Shown piece after piece: positions 34,734 to 43,200 of a DNA stretch of 59,552 nucleotides. Within the stretch, counting starts at the first letter, position 1. Each line of letters begins with the position of its first letter. Both the position numbers and the translations under genes were made by a program. The stretch is from Planctomycetota bacterium (GTDB lineage: Bacteria; Planctomycetota; JAJSAM01; JAJVHW01): the NCBI GenBank assembly GCA_021776825.1, contig JAJFFG010000094.1:1-59552 (forward strand), written 5' to 3'. The notes beneath the pieces were generated by a model. It was not told the origin of the DNA. It saw nothing but the letters and a program-made list of their open reading frames with translations, and did no database searches.

Positions 34734-35405
34734 TCAACTCACCTCGACGTCGAAGTCTTGGACGAACGCCACCTGCGACGTGAACGCGGAGTAGGTCCGC
34801 GGTGCGCCGCCGCCTCGGGCGTCGACGCGGTAGACCAGGTACTCGATGGCACGCGGATCGCCGAGGCGTGCAATCGCACGCACCGCGTTCTCGCGGATCT
34901 TGGCCGTGGCGCCGTCGGCCTGCTTCATGAGTGACGGCAGGGCCTGAGCATCGTCTGGCAGCTCTGCCAGCGCGTCGACCGCGGCATGGCGAACGGCGGC
35001 ATCGCTGTCGCGGACAGCCGCTCGGACGAGGGCGGGCGCACTCACCCCGAGCCGGGTCCTACCCAGCTCACGGGCTGCGAGGAGTCGTACCCGCCGATCG
35101 TTCGAGCGCAGTCGCGCGAGGGCGTCCGGCACTGGCGTCGATTCGATGCCGGCCAGGCGGCGCAGGGCAGCGCGGGCGGCGACGTTCTTGGCGTCGAGCG
35201 CGAGGGCCGCCGCGTAGCGCGCACGGGCTTCGTCGGTGTCGCCGGACTTCTCGGCGCGCGTGCCGAGGTCGGCCTGGCGCTGTGCCGGAGTTTGGGCCGG
35301 AGTTTGGGCCGACGTGGGCGTCGCGGGGCGCTCGTCACCGCGGGCGGCGGGGGCGAGTGCAAGGAGGACGGCGAGGGTGGCCGTCAGGGCGAAGGGGGGG
35401 CGCAT
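34734..35405 (-). CDS. Secreted TPR/HEAT-repeat protein truncated by in-frame TGA
   Basis: The 223-residue protein has a signal peptide (ATLAVLLALAPAARG), a TPQ/AQTPAQ-type repeat, a TPR-like helix pair (DTDEARARYAAALALDAKN) and HEAT repeats (RLLAARELGRTRLG, RHAAVDALAELP, ENAVRAIARLGDPRA). It ends at DFDVEVS, where its tandem paralogue (35505-36647) continues for about 70 more residues. The two genes therefore arose by duplication, and this copy has acquired a stop or is read through. A good GAGGAG site precedes ATG 35405. Confidence 0.8.
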   Translation of the reverse strand: MRPPFALTATLAVLLALAPAARGDERPATPTSAQTPAQTPAQRQADLGTRAEKSGDTDEARARYAAALALDAKNVAARAALRRLAGIESTPVPDALARLRSNDRRVRLLAARELGRTRLGVSAPALVRAAVRDSDAAVRHAAVDALAELPDDAQALPSLMKQADGATAKIRENAVRAIARLGDPRAIEYLVYRVDARGGGAPRTYSAFTSQVAFVQDFDVEVS

Positions 35406-35454
35406 GGGCAGGGGCTCCTCGGGTGAGAGGTGCGATCCCCCTGCGGCGGGGTGG

Positions 35455-35484
35455 ACGCAGGCGGAGCGCTGGCTCCGCCTGCGT
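35455..35484. other. Perfect 13-bp hairpin between the HEAT paralogues
   Basis: ACGCAGGCGGAGC pairs with GCTCCGCCTGCGT around a GCTG loop. It lies 20 bases downstream of the stop of the gene at 35505-36647 (minus strand). No T-run follows, so it may be an mRNA stabiliser or processing stem rather than a classical terminator. Confidence 0.6.
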
Positions 35485-35504
35485 GCCGTGTTGGTCGGTT
35501 GGAA

Positions 35505-36647
35505 CTAGCGAGCGGCGACGAGCTCGTCGCCGTGCTCCTGAAGCCAGGCAGCCCAGGCGCCGTCCTTGTTCTCGACGTCGGTGGCGCGGGTGAGGCGGTG
35601 CAGCGCACCGTGGATCACCTCGCGCTCGACGATGTACGAGACCTGCTCGGTCGCGACGACCGTGACGTCCAGAATGATGCCTTCCTGAATCGTGCTCACG
35701 ATCGGGTCGGCGATGAACGCGGTCTGGGCGACCTCGACGTCGAAGTCCTGAATGAACGTGAGCTGGTTCGCGAACATCGAATAGACGCGCGGCGCGCCAC
35801 CGCCATGAGCCTCGAAGCGGTACACGAGGTACCGCACGCCGCGCACGTCGTCGGTGCGACCGATGGACGCCGCCGCGTTCTGCCGCACCGTCGAGTTCTC
35901 CGAACCGAGTGCGCGCACGAGCGGCACCAGGAGGTTCGGGTCACCGATCGCCTTGGCGGCGTCGATGGCGGCGAAGCGCACGTCCTCGGAGGGATCGTGG
36001 ATCGCGCGATGGATCAGCGGACGCAGCGCCCGCCGGCTCCCGATCTTGCCGAGCTCTTCGGCGGCGAGGAGGCGCACGCTCTCGTTCTTCGAGCGCAGGT
36101 TGAACGCGAGCGGCTCGACCTTCACGGCGTCGTCGATCGTGCCGAGCGACTCGCGGGCGAACTTCTGTGCGCGCTCGCCGCCCGTGGCGAAGACCTTGAT
36201 CAGGTCGCGGACCTTCGCCTGCTGCTCCTTGCGCAGCTTCTTCTGCTGCGCGGGCAGGTCGAGGATCGCGGCCTCTTCGCGAAGGATCCAGGCGCCGCCC
36301 CGAAGGACGAGCCCCTTGGCCTCCATCGACTGCGACCTCGTGAGCCAGCTGCCGTCGTGCTTCACGTGGCCGAGGGCCTCACGGGCGGCACTGTGATCGG
36401 CGTCGAGGTCGATGACCTTGGCGAACTCCTCCTTCGCGGCGCGCGGAAGTCCGCTCTCGCGGGCCCAGACGCCGAGGAGGTAATGGTCCCGCGCCTGCTC
36501 GGCGCGGGGTGCCTCGGTGCGGGCCGCGAGAGCCTTGCGGCGGCCGGCGAGTTCCTTGCTCGCCTCGCACGCCTGTACGGCATCTGTGGCGACGAGTGCA
36601 CCGAGGGCGACGGCGAGGGCCGCCGTGACGAGTCGGGTGTGCGTCAT
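35505..36647 (-). CDS. Secreted HEAT-repeat protein
   Basis: The 380-residue protein has a signal peptide (VTAALAVALGALVATDAVQA). Helical repeats follow: a TPR-like pair (EQARDHYLLGVWARESGLPR), a conserved SWLTRSQSMEAKG region, then HEAT units (RLLAAEELGKIGSRRAL, RFAAIDAAKAIGDPN, QNAAASIGRTDDV). The end (SMFANQLTFIQDFDVEVAQT...) is a domain shared with the truncated paralogue. Secreted TPR/HEAT proteins of this shape are common in planctomycete-like genomes, and their roles are unknown. It starts at ATG 36647; the in-frame upstream extension has no credible start. Confidence 0.78.
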   Translation of the reverse strand: MTHTRLVTAALAVALGALVATDAVQACEASKELAGRRKALAARTEAPRAEQARDHYLLGVWARESGLPRAAKEEFAKVIDLDADHSAAREALGHVKHDGSWLTRSQSMEAKGLVLRGGAWILREEAAILDLPAQQKKLRKEQQAKVRDLIKVFATGGERAQKFARESLGTIDDAVKVEPLAFNLRSKNESVRLLAAEELGKIGSRRALRPLIHRAIHDPSEDVRFAAIDAAKAIGDPNLLVPLVRALGSENSTVRQNAAASIGRTDDVRGVRYLVYRFEAHGGGAPRVYSMFANQLTFIQDFDVEVAQTAFIADPIVSTIQEGIILDVTVVATEQVSYIVEREVIHGALHRLTRATDVENKDGAWAAWLQEHGDELVAAR

Positions 36648-36799
36648 CTGTTCTGAAATCTCCTGATCCTGGTGAGCACGACCGTCTGCCGAAGCTGACG
36701 GAGATCCCCCCGACCGTCGTTCACGGTACCCCGGCAGGCACCGGTGTAAAGGGGTCGAAACCTCTCGCGTCCCTGTTGCCGCTCGGCCAGAGTGCCGGC

Positions 36800-37924
36800 A
36801 TGCGAATCCTGGCCTCGATCCTCCTCGCTGCGCTCTCCCTGACCGCCTGCCGCTCGGTTCCGCCAATCCTCGATCCGTCCCTCGGAGCCGGGCTCGAGGC
36901 TGACGTCCGAGCCGCCGACGTCGTCCACGCGGGCGAGCTCCACGACCGCCGCGCGCATCACGAGTTCCAGGCCGATCTGCTGCGGGTGATGATCGATCAG
37001 GCGAAGCGGGACGGCGGCAAGACGCTCTTCCTCGGCATGGAGATGTTCCAGCGTCCCTTCCAGGGCGTGCTCGACGACTACGTCCTTCGACGGATCGATG
37101 AGCACGAGATGCTGATGCGCACGGAGTGGTTCGCGCGTTGGCGCTTCGACTACACGCTCTACGCGCCGCTCTGGAGGCTCTGCCGCGAGCATGGCGTCCG
37201 CATCGTCGCCTTGAATGCCGAGCGTGGCATCGTGCGTCAGATCGGCCGCCAGGGCTTGGCCTCGCTGTCTGCCGAGCAGCGCGCCGAAGTCGCGGAGGAG
37301 ATCGACCTCGACGTTCCGTCGCATCGCAAACGCATCCTCGGCGTCTTCCAGGGCGGGGCGCACCAGATGCCCGAAGAGCGCCTGGCAAGCCTCTATCAGG
37401 CCCAGACGACCTGGGACGAGACCATGGCCGAGAGCGCTGCCCGAGTCCTGGGCGGCCCGGGTGCTCGCATGCTCGTCGTTGCGGGCTCGATGCACATCCA
37501 GGAGCGCGACGGCATTCCCGATCGCCTGAAGCGTCGCGTGCCGGGCATCGATGATCTACTCGTGATCCTGCGCACCGCCGGCGAGGAGCGAGACGAAGCG
37601 CCAGATCACGTGCTCGGCGACCACGTGGTCACGCTCCCTCGCTCGACCGCGCCGCCGCGCGCGCGACTTGGCGTCGTCATCGAGGAGACGGAGCACGCGC
37701 TCTACGTCAAGGAGGTCGTCCCCGGCGGCGCCGCGGATCGAGCCGGCGTGCAAGCGGGGGACGTCCTCATGGCGGTCGGCGGCCACCTCGTCACCACAAT
37801 GACGGACCTGCGCTATCGGCTCGATCCGATCGCGCCCGGGACGACGCTGACGCTGGCCTACGCGCACGGCATGCGCACGGTGGAGGCGCAGGTCACGATC
37901 GGCGACGCGGCGCACGTTGAGTAG
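36800..37924 (+). CDS. ChaN-like (DUF399) lipoprotein with C-terminal PDZ domain
   Basis: The 374-residue protein has a lipobox (ILLAALSLTAC). A ChaN-type domain covers about 35-260 (DVVHAGELHDRRAHHEFQ, GGKTLFLGMEMFQRPFQGVL, LVVAGSMHIQE); the family includes a haem-binding lipoprotein and related enzymes. Residues about 290-370 form a PDZ domain (ARLGVVIEETEHALYVKEVV, GVQAGDVLMAVGGHL). The combination suggests a periplasmic iron/haem-associated protein whose PDZ contacts a partner. The ATG at 36800 is preferred to the upstream TTG because it starts the signal peptide. It overlaps the following gene by eight bases. Confidence 0.85.
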   Translation: MRILASILLAALSLTACRSVPPILDPSLGAGLEADVRAADVVHAGELHDRRAHHEFQADLLRVMIDQAKRDGGKTLFLGMEMFQRPFQGVLDDYVLRRIDEHEMLMRTEWFARWRFDYTLYAPLWRLCREHGVRIVALNAERGIVRQIGRQGLASLSAEQRAEVAEEIDLDVPSHRKRILGVFQGGAHQMPEERLASLYQAQTTWDETMAESAARVLGGPGARMLVVAGSMHIQERDGIPDRLKRRVPGIDDLLVILRTAGEERDEAPDHVLGDHVVTLPRSTAPPRARLGVVIEETEHALYVKEVVPGGAADRAGVQAGDVLMAVGGHLVTTMTDLRYRLDPIAPGTTLTLAYAHGMRTVEAQVTIGDAAHVE

Positions 37925-39092
37925 ATCACGGACGCCCGGCCAGCCGACGATCCGCCTCAAGGCGCGGCCGCGCGGAGCGATCGCCTACCGGAAGATGATC
38001 GACAAGGCCACGCGCCGGGTCGAGGCGGGCAGCGTCGTGCGGGTCGAAGACCGCTCGGGCGGGTTCGTCGGGCAGGCCTTCTACAACCCGCGCAGCGAGA
38101 TCGCCCTCCGGTTCCTGACGTGGAGCGAGAGCCCGGTCGTCGACGACAACTGGTTCCGCAACGCGATCCGCGAGGCCGTCTCCCTGCGACGCGACCTGCT
38201 CGGTCTGGATCGTGTCTCCGACGCCTGGCGCGTGGTCTTCGCCGAGGCCGATCGGCTGCCTGGCCTGATCGTCGACAGGTTCGGACCGGTGCTCAGCTGT
38301 CAGATCGCCTCGCTCGGGGCGTATCGCATGTTCCCCGTCATCCGGGACGAGCTGCGTGCGCTGCTCGGGGCGCGCACCATCCACGTGAGCGCCGATCCGA
38401 AGATCGCCGGCCGCGAGGGCTTCCCCGTACCGGACTCGGCGGGTGCTGCGGCGCGTACGGTCGTCCGTGAGCACGATCTCGAGTACGAGGTCGACTGCGC
38501 GCGCGGCCACAAGACGGGGTTCTTCCTCGACCAGCGCGACTCGCGCCTGCGCATTCGGAGGCTCGCCGCCGGTCGACGGGTCCTCGATCTGTTCTGCTAC
38601 ACGGGCGGCTTCGCGATGAACGCGGCGAAGGGTGGCGCCGTAGACGTCGTCGCCGTCGATCTCGACGAAGAGGCCATCGCCGCCGTCCGCGCGAACGCCG
38701 AACGCAATGGCCTCTCGGACATCGTGTACGCCCGTCACGAGGATGCCTTCGACGTGCTGCGGAACCGGAAGACGGGCAAGTTCGACCTGATCGTCGTGGA
38801 CCCGGCCAAGCAGGCTCGCACGCGCGGGGATGTCCAGGGCGCACTGCAGTACTACCAGGACATCAACCGCCTCGCGTTCGGTCGCGTGGCTCCCGGTGGA
38901 TTGGTGCTCTCGTGCTCGTGCAGCGGGCTCGTGTCGCAGGCCGACTTCCTCGCCGCTCTCGGCTACGCCGCGGCCGAAGCCCGTCGCGAGGTCACGTTCC
39001 TCGAGGTCACCGGCGCCCCGCCGGACCACCCGGTGGCGGCCGACTACCCCGAGGGCCGCTACCTGAAGTGCGTCCTCGCCCGCGTGAAGTAG
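37917..39092 (+). CDS. RlmI-like class I rRNA (cytosine-C5) methyltransferase
   Basis: The protein has 391 residues. An N-terminal PUA domain (TIRLKARPRGAIAYRKM, about 1-80) leads to an EEHD-like middle (AWRVVFAEADRLPGLIVDRF) and a Rossmann SAM domain (KTGFFLDQRDSRLRI, RVLDLFCYTGGFAMNAAKGG). Motif IV reads VVDPAKQAR where DPP is usual in RlmI, and the nucleophile loop is LSCSCSGLVS. TTG at 37917, overlapping the previous stop, is the only in-frame start before the PUA domain. It probably methylates 23S rRNA C1962 or a nearby base; the DPA variant leaves the target uncertain. Confidence 0.82.
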   Translation: MSRSRTPGQPTIRLKARPRGAIAYRKMIDKATRRVEAGSVVRVEDRSGGFVGQAFYNPRSEIALRFLTWSESPVVDDNWFRNAIREAVSLRRDLLGLDRVSDAWRVVFAEADRLPGLIVDRFGPVLSCQIASLGAYRMFPVIRDELRALLGARTIHVSADPKIAGREGFPVPDSAGAAARTVVREHDLEYEVDCARGHKTGFFLDQRDSRLRIRRLAAGRRVLDLFCYTGGFAMNAAKGGAVDVVAVDLDEEAIAAVRANAERNGLSDIVYARHEDAFDVLRNRKTGKFDLIVVDPAKQARTRGDVQGALQYYQDINRLAFGRVAPGGLVLSCSCSGLVSQADFLAALGYAAAEARREVTFLEVTGAPPDHPVAADYPEGRYLKCVLARVK

Positions 39093-39218
39093 GCGGCGGC
39101 CTCGCGCCGTGCGCCCCGCCGAGACCGGTCCCCGCTAACGCCTGGCAGCCTCGAATCCCGATGGAGACACAGGTCCGCATGCCCGCGGTCCAGCCCGTGC
39201 CTTCGGGAGGTGTCGTCC

Positions 39219-40661
39219 ATGTTTCGCGTCCGCTCACTGTTCCACCTGGCCCTTCTGCTCGGCGCCATCGCCCTCGTGGGCTGCGGCGACGACGCGCCGA
39301 AGAAGCTCACGCCGACCCCTGTGGTGATCGAGCCGACTGAGCCTGACGACGAGCCCGACAAGGCCGCTCCGGCAGCGTCTTCGGCGTCCAACTCCGGTGG
39401 CGGAGCCGCGGCCGGCGCCGATCCGGACGCCGTCATGGACTTCACCGCGCGCCTCGTCACCGACGAGGTCGAGCGAGGGGAGCCAGTTCTCATCGAGCTC
39501 GAACTCTCGAACCCCGGCGACCTGACGCTGAACCTGGTCAGCCCCGAGGAGATGATCGCGAAGCGGCTCGAGGTCCACGTCGAGCGTGGCGGCGAGAAGT
39601 ACGTCTCCTCACGTCGCCTCGCGCCGGCTGGGCAGGTGATGGCCGTGCCGCTCCGCGGCGGCGAGGTCATCCGGACGCAGATCGACATCCGGACGATGAT
39701 CGATACCACCAAGAGCTACCTCGAGGGTCGCGTTGCGTTCAGGGTGGTCTTCCGTGGCGCCGCCGACGTGATGCCCGATGACCCGAGCCTCTGGAACTCG
39801 AGCGGCAACCTCGAACTCCGGTCGAAGCGCATGGATCTCGACGTCCTGGAAGAGCCCTGGGTGCGCGACCTCGAGGTCAGCGACGACGCCTTCGCGGACG
39901 TGGCGGGTGCCATCGTGCGGTGGCAGCCGGGCTCGCGCACGACCGACCAGACGCTCGACATCATTCGCAATCGCGAGACCGACGGCATCCGCTCGCTGTG
40001 CATCCTGGCCCGCGACGCCGGGTCGGCCGAGCCCGACATCGCCGCCCGCGCGGGCAAGGCGTTGGCGCTCATCCGCCTGATCGGCAAGGACGCGCTCCCC
40101 GTCCTGCTCGAACTGCACGCCGTTGAGCACCCGGCCTTCGAGATGGTCCGCGACATCGTCGACGCCGATGCGCGCGACGTGCTCGGCACAATCACCGGTC
40201 CCGAGGCCCAGGCCGTCCGCGACGTCGCTTCCCGCGCCAGCACGGCGACGCTCTTCTCGCTCGACCTGAAGACGGGAGACGCCACGTCAGCAATCAACTA
40301 CATGCTCGACGCTCGCGGACGACTTTCGGTTGCCACCAAGGATGCCGATGGCGAGACCGTCCGTCGGACGCGCGAGCTCGACAACGAGCGGCTCATGCGT
40401 CTGAAGTCGGCCATCTGGTCGGCGCGTCCGTGGTGCTGGCGGCAGCTCCGCAGCGATCGGCGCAAGGACGAGGGCGACGTCTGGGTGACCGTCTGGCGGG
40501 GTCAGACGAAGGTGCTGGAGGTCGTCGTGCCCGAGCACGAAGCGCTCCACGAGAACCCGATCGTGACAGAGCTGATCGACGCCTTCCACGCGATGGCGAA
40601 GGACATCGGTTACGCCAAGACCGCGCTGGTCCGCGAATCGAAAGCGGGCTCCGGTCGGTGA
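39219..40661 (+). CDS. Lipoprotein with Ig-like and HEAT-like regions
   Basis: The 480-residue protein starts at ATG 39219 with GGGAGGTG upstream. It has a lipobox (LLLGAIALVGC). An acidic/proline linker precedes a beta-sandwich (DEVERGEPVLIELELSNPGD, about 75-200), then helical repeats (AARAGKALALIRLIGKDALP) and a long C-terminal region containing TVWRGQTKVLEVVVPEHEAL. I do not recognise a family. Its stop lies inside the hairpin of the convergent terminator. Confidence 0.7.
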   Translation: MFRVRSLFHLALLLGAIALVGCGDDAPKKLTPTPVVIEPTEPDDEPDKAAPAASSASNSGGGAAAGADPDAVMDFTARLVTDEVERGEPVLIELELSNPGDLTLNLVSPEEMIAKRLEVHVERGGEKYVSSRRLAPAGQVMAVPLRGGEVIRTQIDIRTMIDTTKSYLEGRVAFRVVFRGAADVMPDDPSLWNSSGNLELRSKRMDLDVLEEPWVRDLEVSDDAFADVAGAIVRWQPGSRTTDQTLDIIRNRETDGIRSLCILARDAGSAEPDIAARAGKALALIRLIGKDALPVLLELHAVEHPAFEMVRDIVDADARDVLGTITGPEAQAVRDVASRASTATLFSLDLKTGDATSAINYMLDARGRLSVATKDADGETVRRTRELDNERLMRLKSAIWSARPWCWRQLRSDRRKDEGDVWVTVWRGQTKVLEVVVPEHEALHENPIVTELIDAFHAMAKDIGYAKTALVRESKAGSGR

Positions 40662-40673
40662 CCGAAGCCCGCT
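40643..40673. terminator. Convergent terminator hairpin
   Basis: AGCGGGCTCCGGTC pairs with GACCGAAGCCCGCT (one mismatch) around a three-base loop. It sits between the plus-strand lipoprotein gene, whose TGA is within the hairpin, and the end of the minus-strand porin gene. It could stop transcription from both sides, although no long T-tract is present. Confidence 0.65.
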
Positions 40674-40697
40674 CGAATTGCGTCTGATCCCGACCGA

Positions 40698-42101
40698 CTA
40701 GAAGTCGATCTGGAAGCGCATCACCACACCATCGAGATCACCGATGCCGTGGATGCGAGAGTCGAAGTAGTTGATCGCGACCTTGGTGTTCGGGTTGAGC
40801 CACCAGTTCAGGCCGACGGTCCACTGATCGACCTCGGAGCCCGTCACGACGGACGTGCTGCCGTGACGATCGTTGTCGAACTCGTCGTACGCGAGGACCG
40901 CTTCGAGCATGCCCTGGCCGTCGCCGTCGCCGTAGTTGGCTTCGGGGGTCGGGCGGCTGAAGTTCGCCTTGCTGCGGTTGTAGCCCTTGGACTCACCGGT
41001 GATCGAGTACGCGCCGAGCACGCGCCAAGCGGTGACGTCGAAATCGCTCGACGAGCCGCTGACCTCGTACATGCCCTTCACCCACTCACCCTGGACGGAC
41101 CAGGGACCGGCGACGAACGCGCCCTCGACACCGACGATGTCGGCGTCGGTGGTGCCGGTGATGCCGAAGCCCGTGGCCGAGCTCGCGCTGACCGCCTGCC
41201 CACCCTGGAACGCGGCGCCAGCCGTCTGGAACGTGCCGACTTCGTTGGGCTCACGCATGCTGCCGCTGACGCCGACGTGGAGCAGCTGCCCCTCGTCCTC
41301 GTCTTCCCACGCGACACCGGCGATGCGGCCGGTGAAGTTCCACTCGTCCTGACCGGTGTTGAAGCGGTCGTCGCCGAAGGCGTTGGACTCGCGGAAGACG
41401 CCTGCGGCCCAGACCCACTGACCGTCGTTCAGCGTGTTGGTGACGCTGACGCCCGTGTTGCGCTCGAACGCCAGGGCGTCGGCCGCACCACGCTCGATCG
41501 TGGAGAGGAACAGGTCGCTGGTCATGTTCTCGAGACCGAACGGTTCGTAGTGGTGACCGACCGTGATCTTGCCGATGCACGGGTTGTCGATCGCCATCCA
41601 CACGTCCGTGAAACTCGGACGACCGCCGCCGGCGAAGTCGTACTCGGCCTTCCACGTGATGTTGCCGTACATGCGGCCCGCCACGTAGAGGCGCGCTCGA
41701 CGGGCGCGGGCACCGGTCTCGAAGTCCTCGCCGAAGGCGCGTTCGACGCTGCTGTCCGCCGACGGGAAGCCGAAGTCGAACTGCGTCCGTCCGCCGATCG
41801 CCACTTGGAACTGCCTGTCGGCACTGTCCAGACGGAGACCGTTCTTCCAGTAGGCCTCGAGGCCATTGTCCTGCGCTACTGCGGCCTCGAGCTCGGCGAC
41901 GCGGAGCGAAAGCTCGCTCGTGGTGCCGACCTCCATCGTGGCGGCCATACGCTCGACCTGCGCTTCCAGCTCCGCGATCCGCTGCTCGAGCTGCTGCTCG
42001 TTGGCGAATGCCGGCTGGGACGCGACGAGCGCGAGCGCGCCGGCCGCGGCAAGGGCGCCGCTGCTGATCACTCTCGACTTTCGCACTGTCGACTTCCGCA
42101 C
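40698..42101 (-). CDS. OprP/OprO-type phosphate-selective porin
   Basis: The 467-residue protein starts at GTG 42101 (GGGAGGAACGGACA upstream). A signal peptide (SSGALAAAGALALVASQPAFA) precedes a coiled coil (QQLEQRIAELEAQVERMAAT), the usual trimer stem. The barrel follows from about residue 95 (FQVAIGGRTQFDFGF, RARRARLYVAGRMYGNITWK, ITVGHHYEPFGLENMTSD) to the terminal phenylalanine (MRFQIDF). OprP-family porins take up phosphate or polyphosphate. The first 11 residues are a duplicated MRKST/VRKSR, because a 15-bp sequence containing the start codon is repeated. No pho-box-like site was recognised upstream. Confidence 0.88.
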   Translation of the reverse strand: MRKSTVRKSRVISSGALAAAGALALVASQPAFANEQQLEQRIAELEAQVERMAATMEVGTTSELSLRVAELEAAVAQDNGLEAYWKNGLRLDSADRQFQVAIGGRTQFDFGFPSADSSVERAFGEDFETGARARRARLYVAGRMYGNITWKAEYDFAGGGRPSFTDVWMAIDNPCIGKITVGHHYEPFGLENMTSDLFLSTIERGAADALAFERNTGVSVTNTLNDGQWVWAAGVFRESNAFGDDRFNTGQDEWNFTGRIAGVAWEDEDEGQLLHVGVSGSMREPNEVGTFQTAGAAFQGGQAVSASSATGFGITGTTDADIVGVEGAFVAGPWSVQGEWVKGMYEVSGSSSDFDVTAWRVLGAYSITGESKGYNRSKANFSRPTPEANYGDGDGQGMLEAVLAYDEFDNDRHGSTSVVTGSEVDQWTVGLNWWLNPNTKVAINYFDSRIHGIGDLDGVVMRFQIDF

Positions 42102-42474
42102 TGTCCGTTCCTCCCTCGTGCCGCAATCGGCGCGTCGGCCGTTCCGGCTCGGTGTTCGGGACGCTCGAATGGCGCCGGAGTCACGAGACCGGTCCGCTCG
42201 ACCTCTGGTCGAGCGAGACGCTCGAATCTCGCATCACCCGGACGAACGGGTCTGCTCCTCCCAGCGACAACCCGAATGTCCCTTGATCTCGGTCGCGGCC
42301 CTCCGCGTCCGATGAGCCGAACGTTAGATGGTCGCGGAGACATTGGGGAGCAGGAACCACGCGTGAACCGAATCACAATTCCATGTGAATGACCCATGTC
42401 ACAGGCTCGACTCGCGCGCTCCAGGGGATCTCGCTGGCGGGGCCGACCCGAGGGTCGGCAGACTCTGCGCCGCC
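42102..42474. other. Divergent intergenic region
   Basis: This 373-base gap separates the porin (minus) and the YgjP-like gene (plus). The segment 42320-42400 is less GC-rich than its surroundings and is a likely promoter zone for both genes. A perfect 8-bp hairpin GCCGACCC/GGGTCGGC with a GA loop lies at 42442-42459, sixteen bases before the plus-strand ATG. I found no gene here. Confidence 0.5.
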
Positions 42475-43200
42475 ATGCCCACCGTTCAGCTCTCCCGAGG
42501 CTCCGTGCGGTACGAAGTCGTCCGTCGTCGCCGACGCACGATCGGCATCTCCGTGACCCCAGAGGGCGCCGTCGAGGTGCACGCTCCCTTGCGGGCCAGC
42601 GGCCGCGAGATCCAGGAGGCCGTGGATCGGCATCGGCGCTGGATCGAGAAGCGCCGCACGGCCAGCTTGGACCGGACGCGGCGACTGCGAGCGCGTCGCT
42701 TCGACGACGGCGACGCGATCCCGTACCTGGGCGCCGACCTCACGCTCCGGCTGCGCGAGATCGAGGGCACGCCGGTCGTGCCGCCTGAACTGATCGACGA
42801 CGAACTCTGGCTCGACCTCCGCGCGGGTCTCTCGGTGGCGAGCCGCCGGGCTGTCGCTCGCCATGCGGTCGGGCGCTGGCTCCTCGAGCGCGCCGGCGAC
42901 GTGTTCCACGAGACGCACGTGGACGCCGCGCGCCGCGTCGGACGCACGGCTTGCAGCGTCACGATCAAGGACATGACCAGCCGCTGGGGCAGCTGCGGCC
43001 CGGAGCGCAAGATGAGCCTGAGCTGGAGGCTGATCATGGCCCCGCTCGAGGTCGTCGACTACGTGATCGTCCACGAGCTGACCCACATCATCGTGAACGA
43101 CCACTCGCCCGCGTTCTGGCGGAGGGTCGAGCGGGCGTGTCCGGACTGGCGGGCCCAGCGGGACTGGCTCAAGGAGTTCGGGGGCGACCTGGAGTTGTGA
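42475..43200 (+). CDS. YgjP-like (DUF45) zinc metallopeptidase
   Basis: The 241-residue protein has the conserved N-terminal RRRRTIGISVTPEGAVEV and LRASGREIQEAVDRHRRWI. The core is TIKDMTSRWGSCGPERKMSL followed by SWRLIMAPLEVVDYVIVHEL, and the zinc site HELTHIIVNDHSPAFW. The family (WLM/M48-like) is widespread, often near restriction-modification genes, with unknown substrates. ATG 42475 starts the alignable part. The stop is followed by the second repeat array. Confidence 0.9.
   Translation: MPTVQLSRGSVRYEVVRRRRRTIGISVTPEGAVEVHAPLRASGREIQEAVDRHRRWIEKRRTASLDRTRRLRARRFDDGDAIPYLGADLTLRLREIEGTPVVPPELIDDELWLDLRAGLSVASRRAVARHAVGRWLLERAGDVFHETHVDAARRVGRTACSVTIKDMTSRWGSCGPERKMSLSWRLIMAPLEVVDYVIVHELTHIIVNDHSPAFWRRVERACPDWRAQRDWLKEFGGDLEL

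Noticed and set aside
34734..34736. Selenocysteine at the in-frame TGA of the HEAT protein
   Set aside because: The paralogue has glutamine, not cysteine, at this place, and the protein is not a redox enzyme. I saw no SECIS-like hairpin, though this was not computed.
40749..42392. 547-residue plus-strand open frame
   Set aside because: It is antisense to the OprP-like porin, which has a full barrel, signal peptide and terminal phenylalanine.
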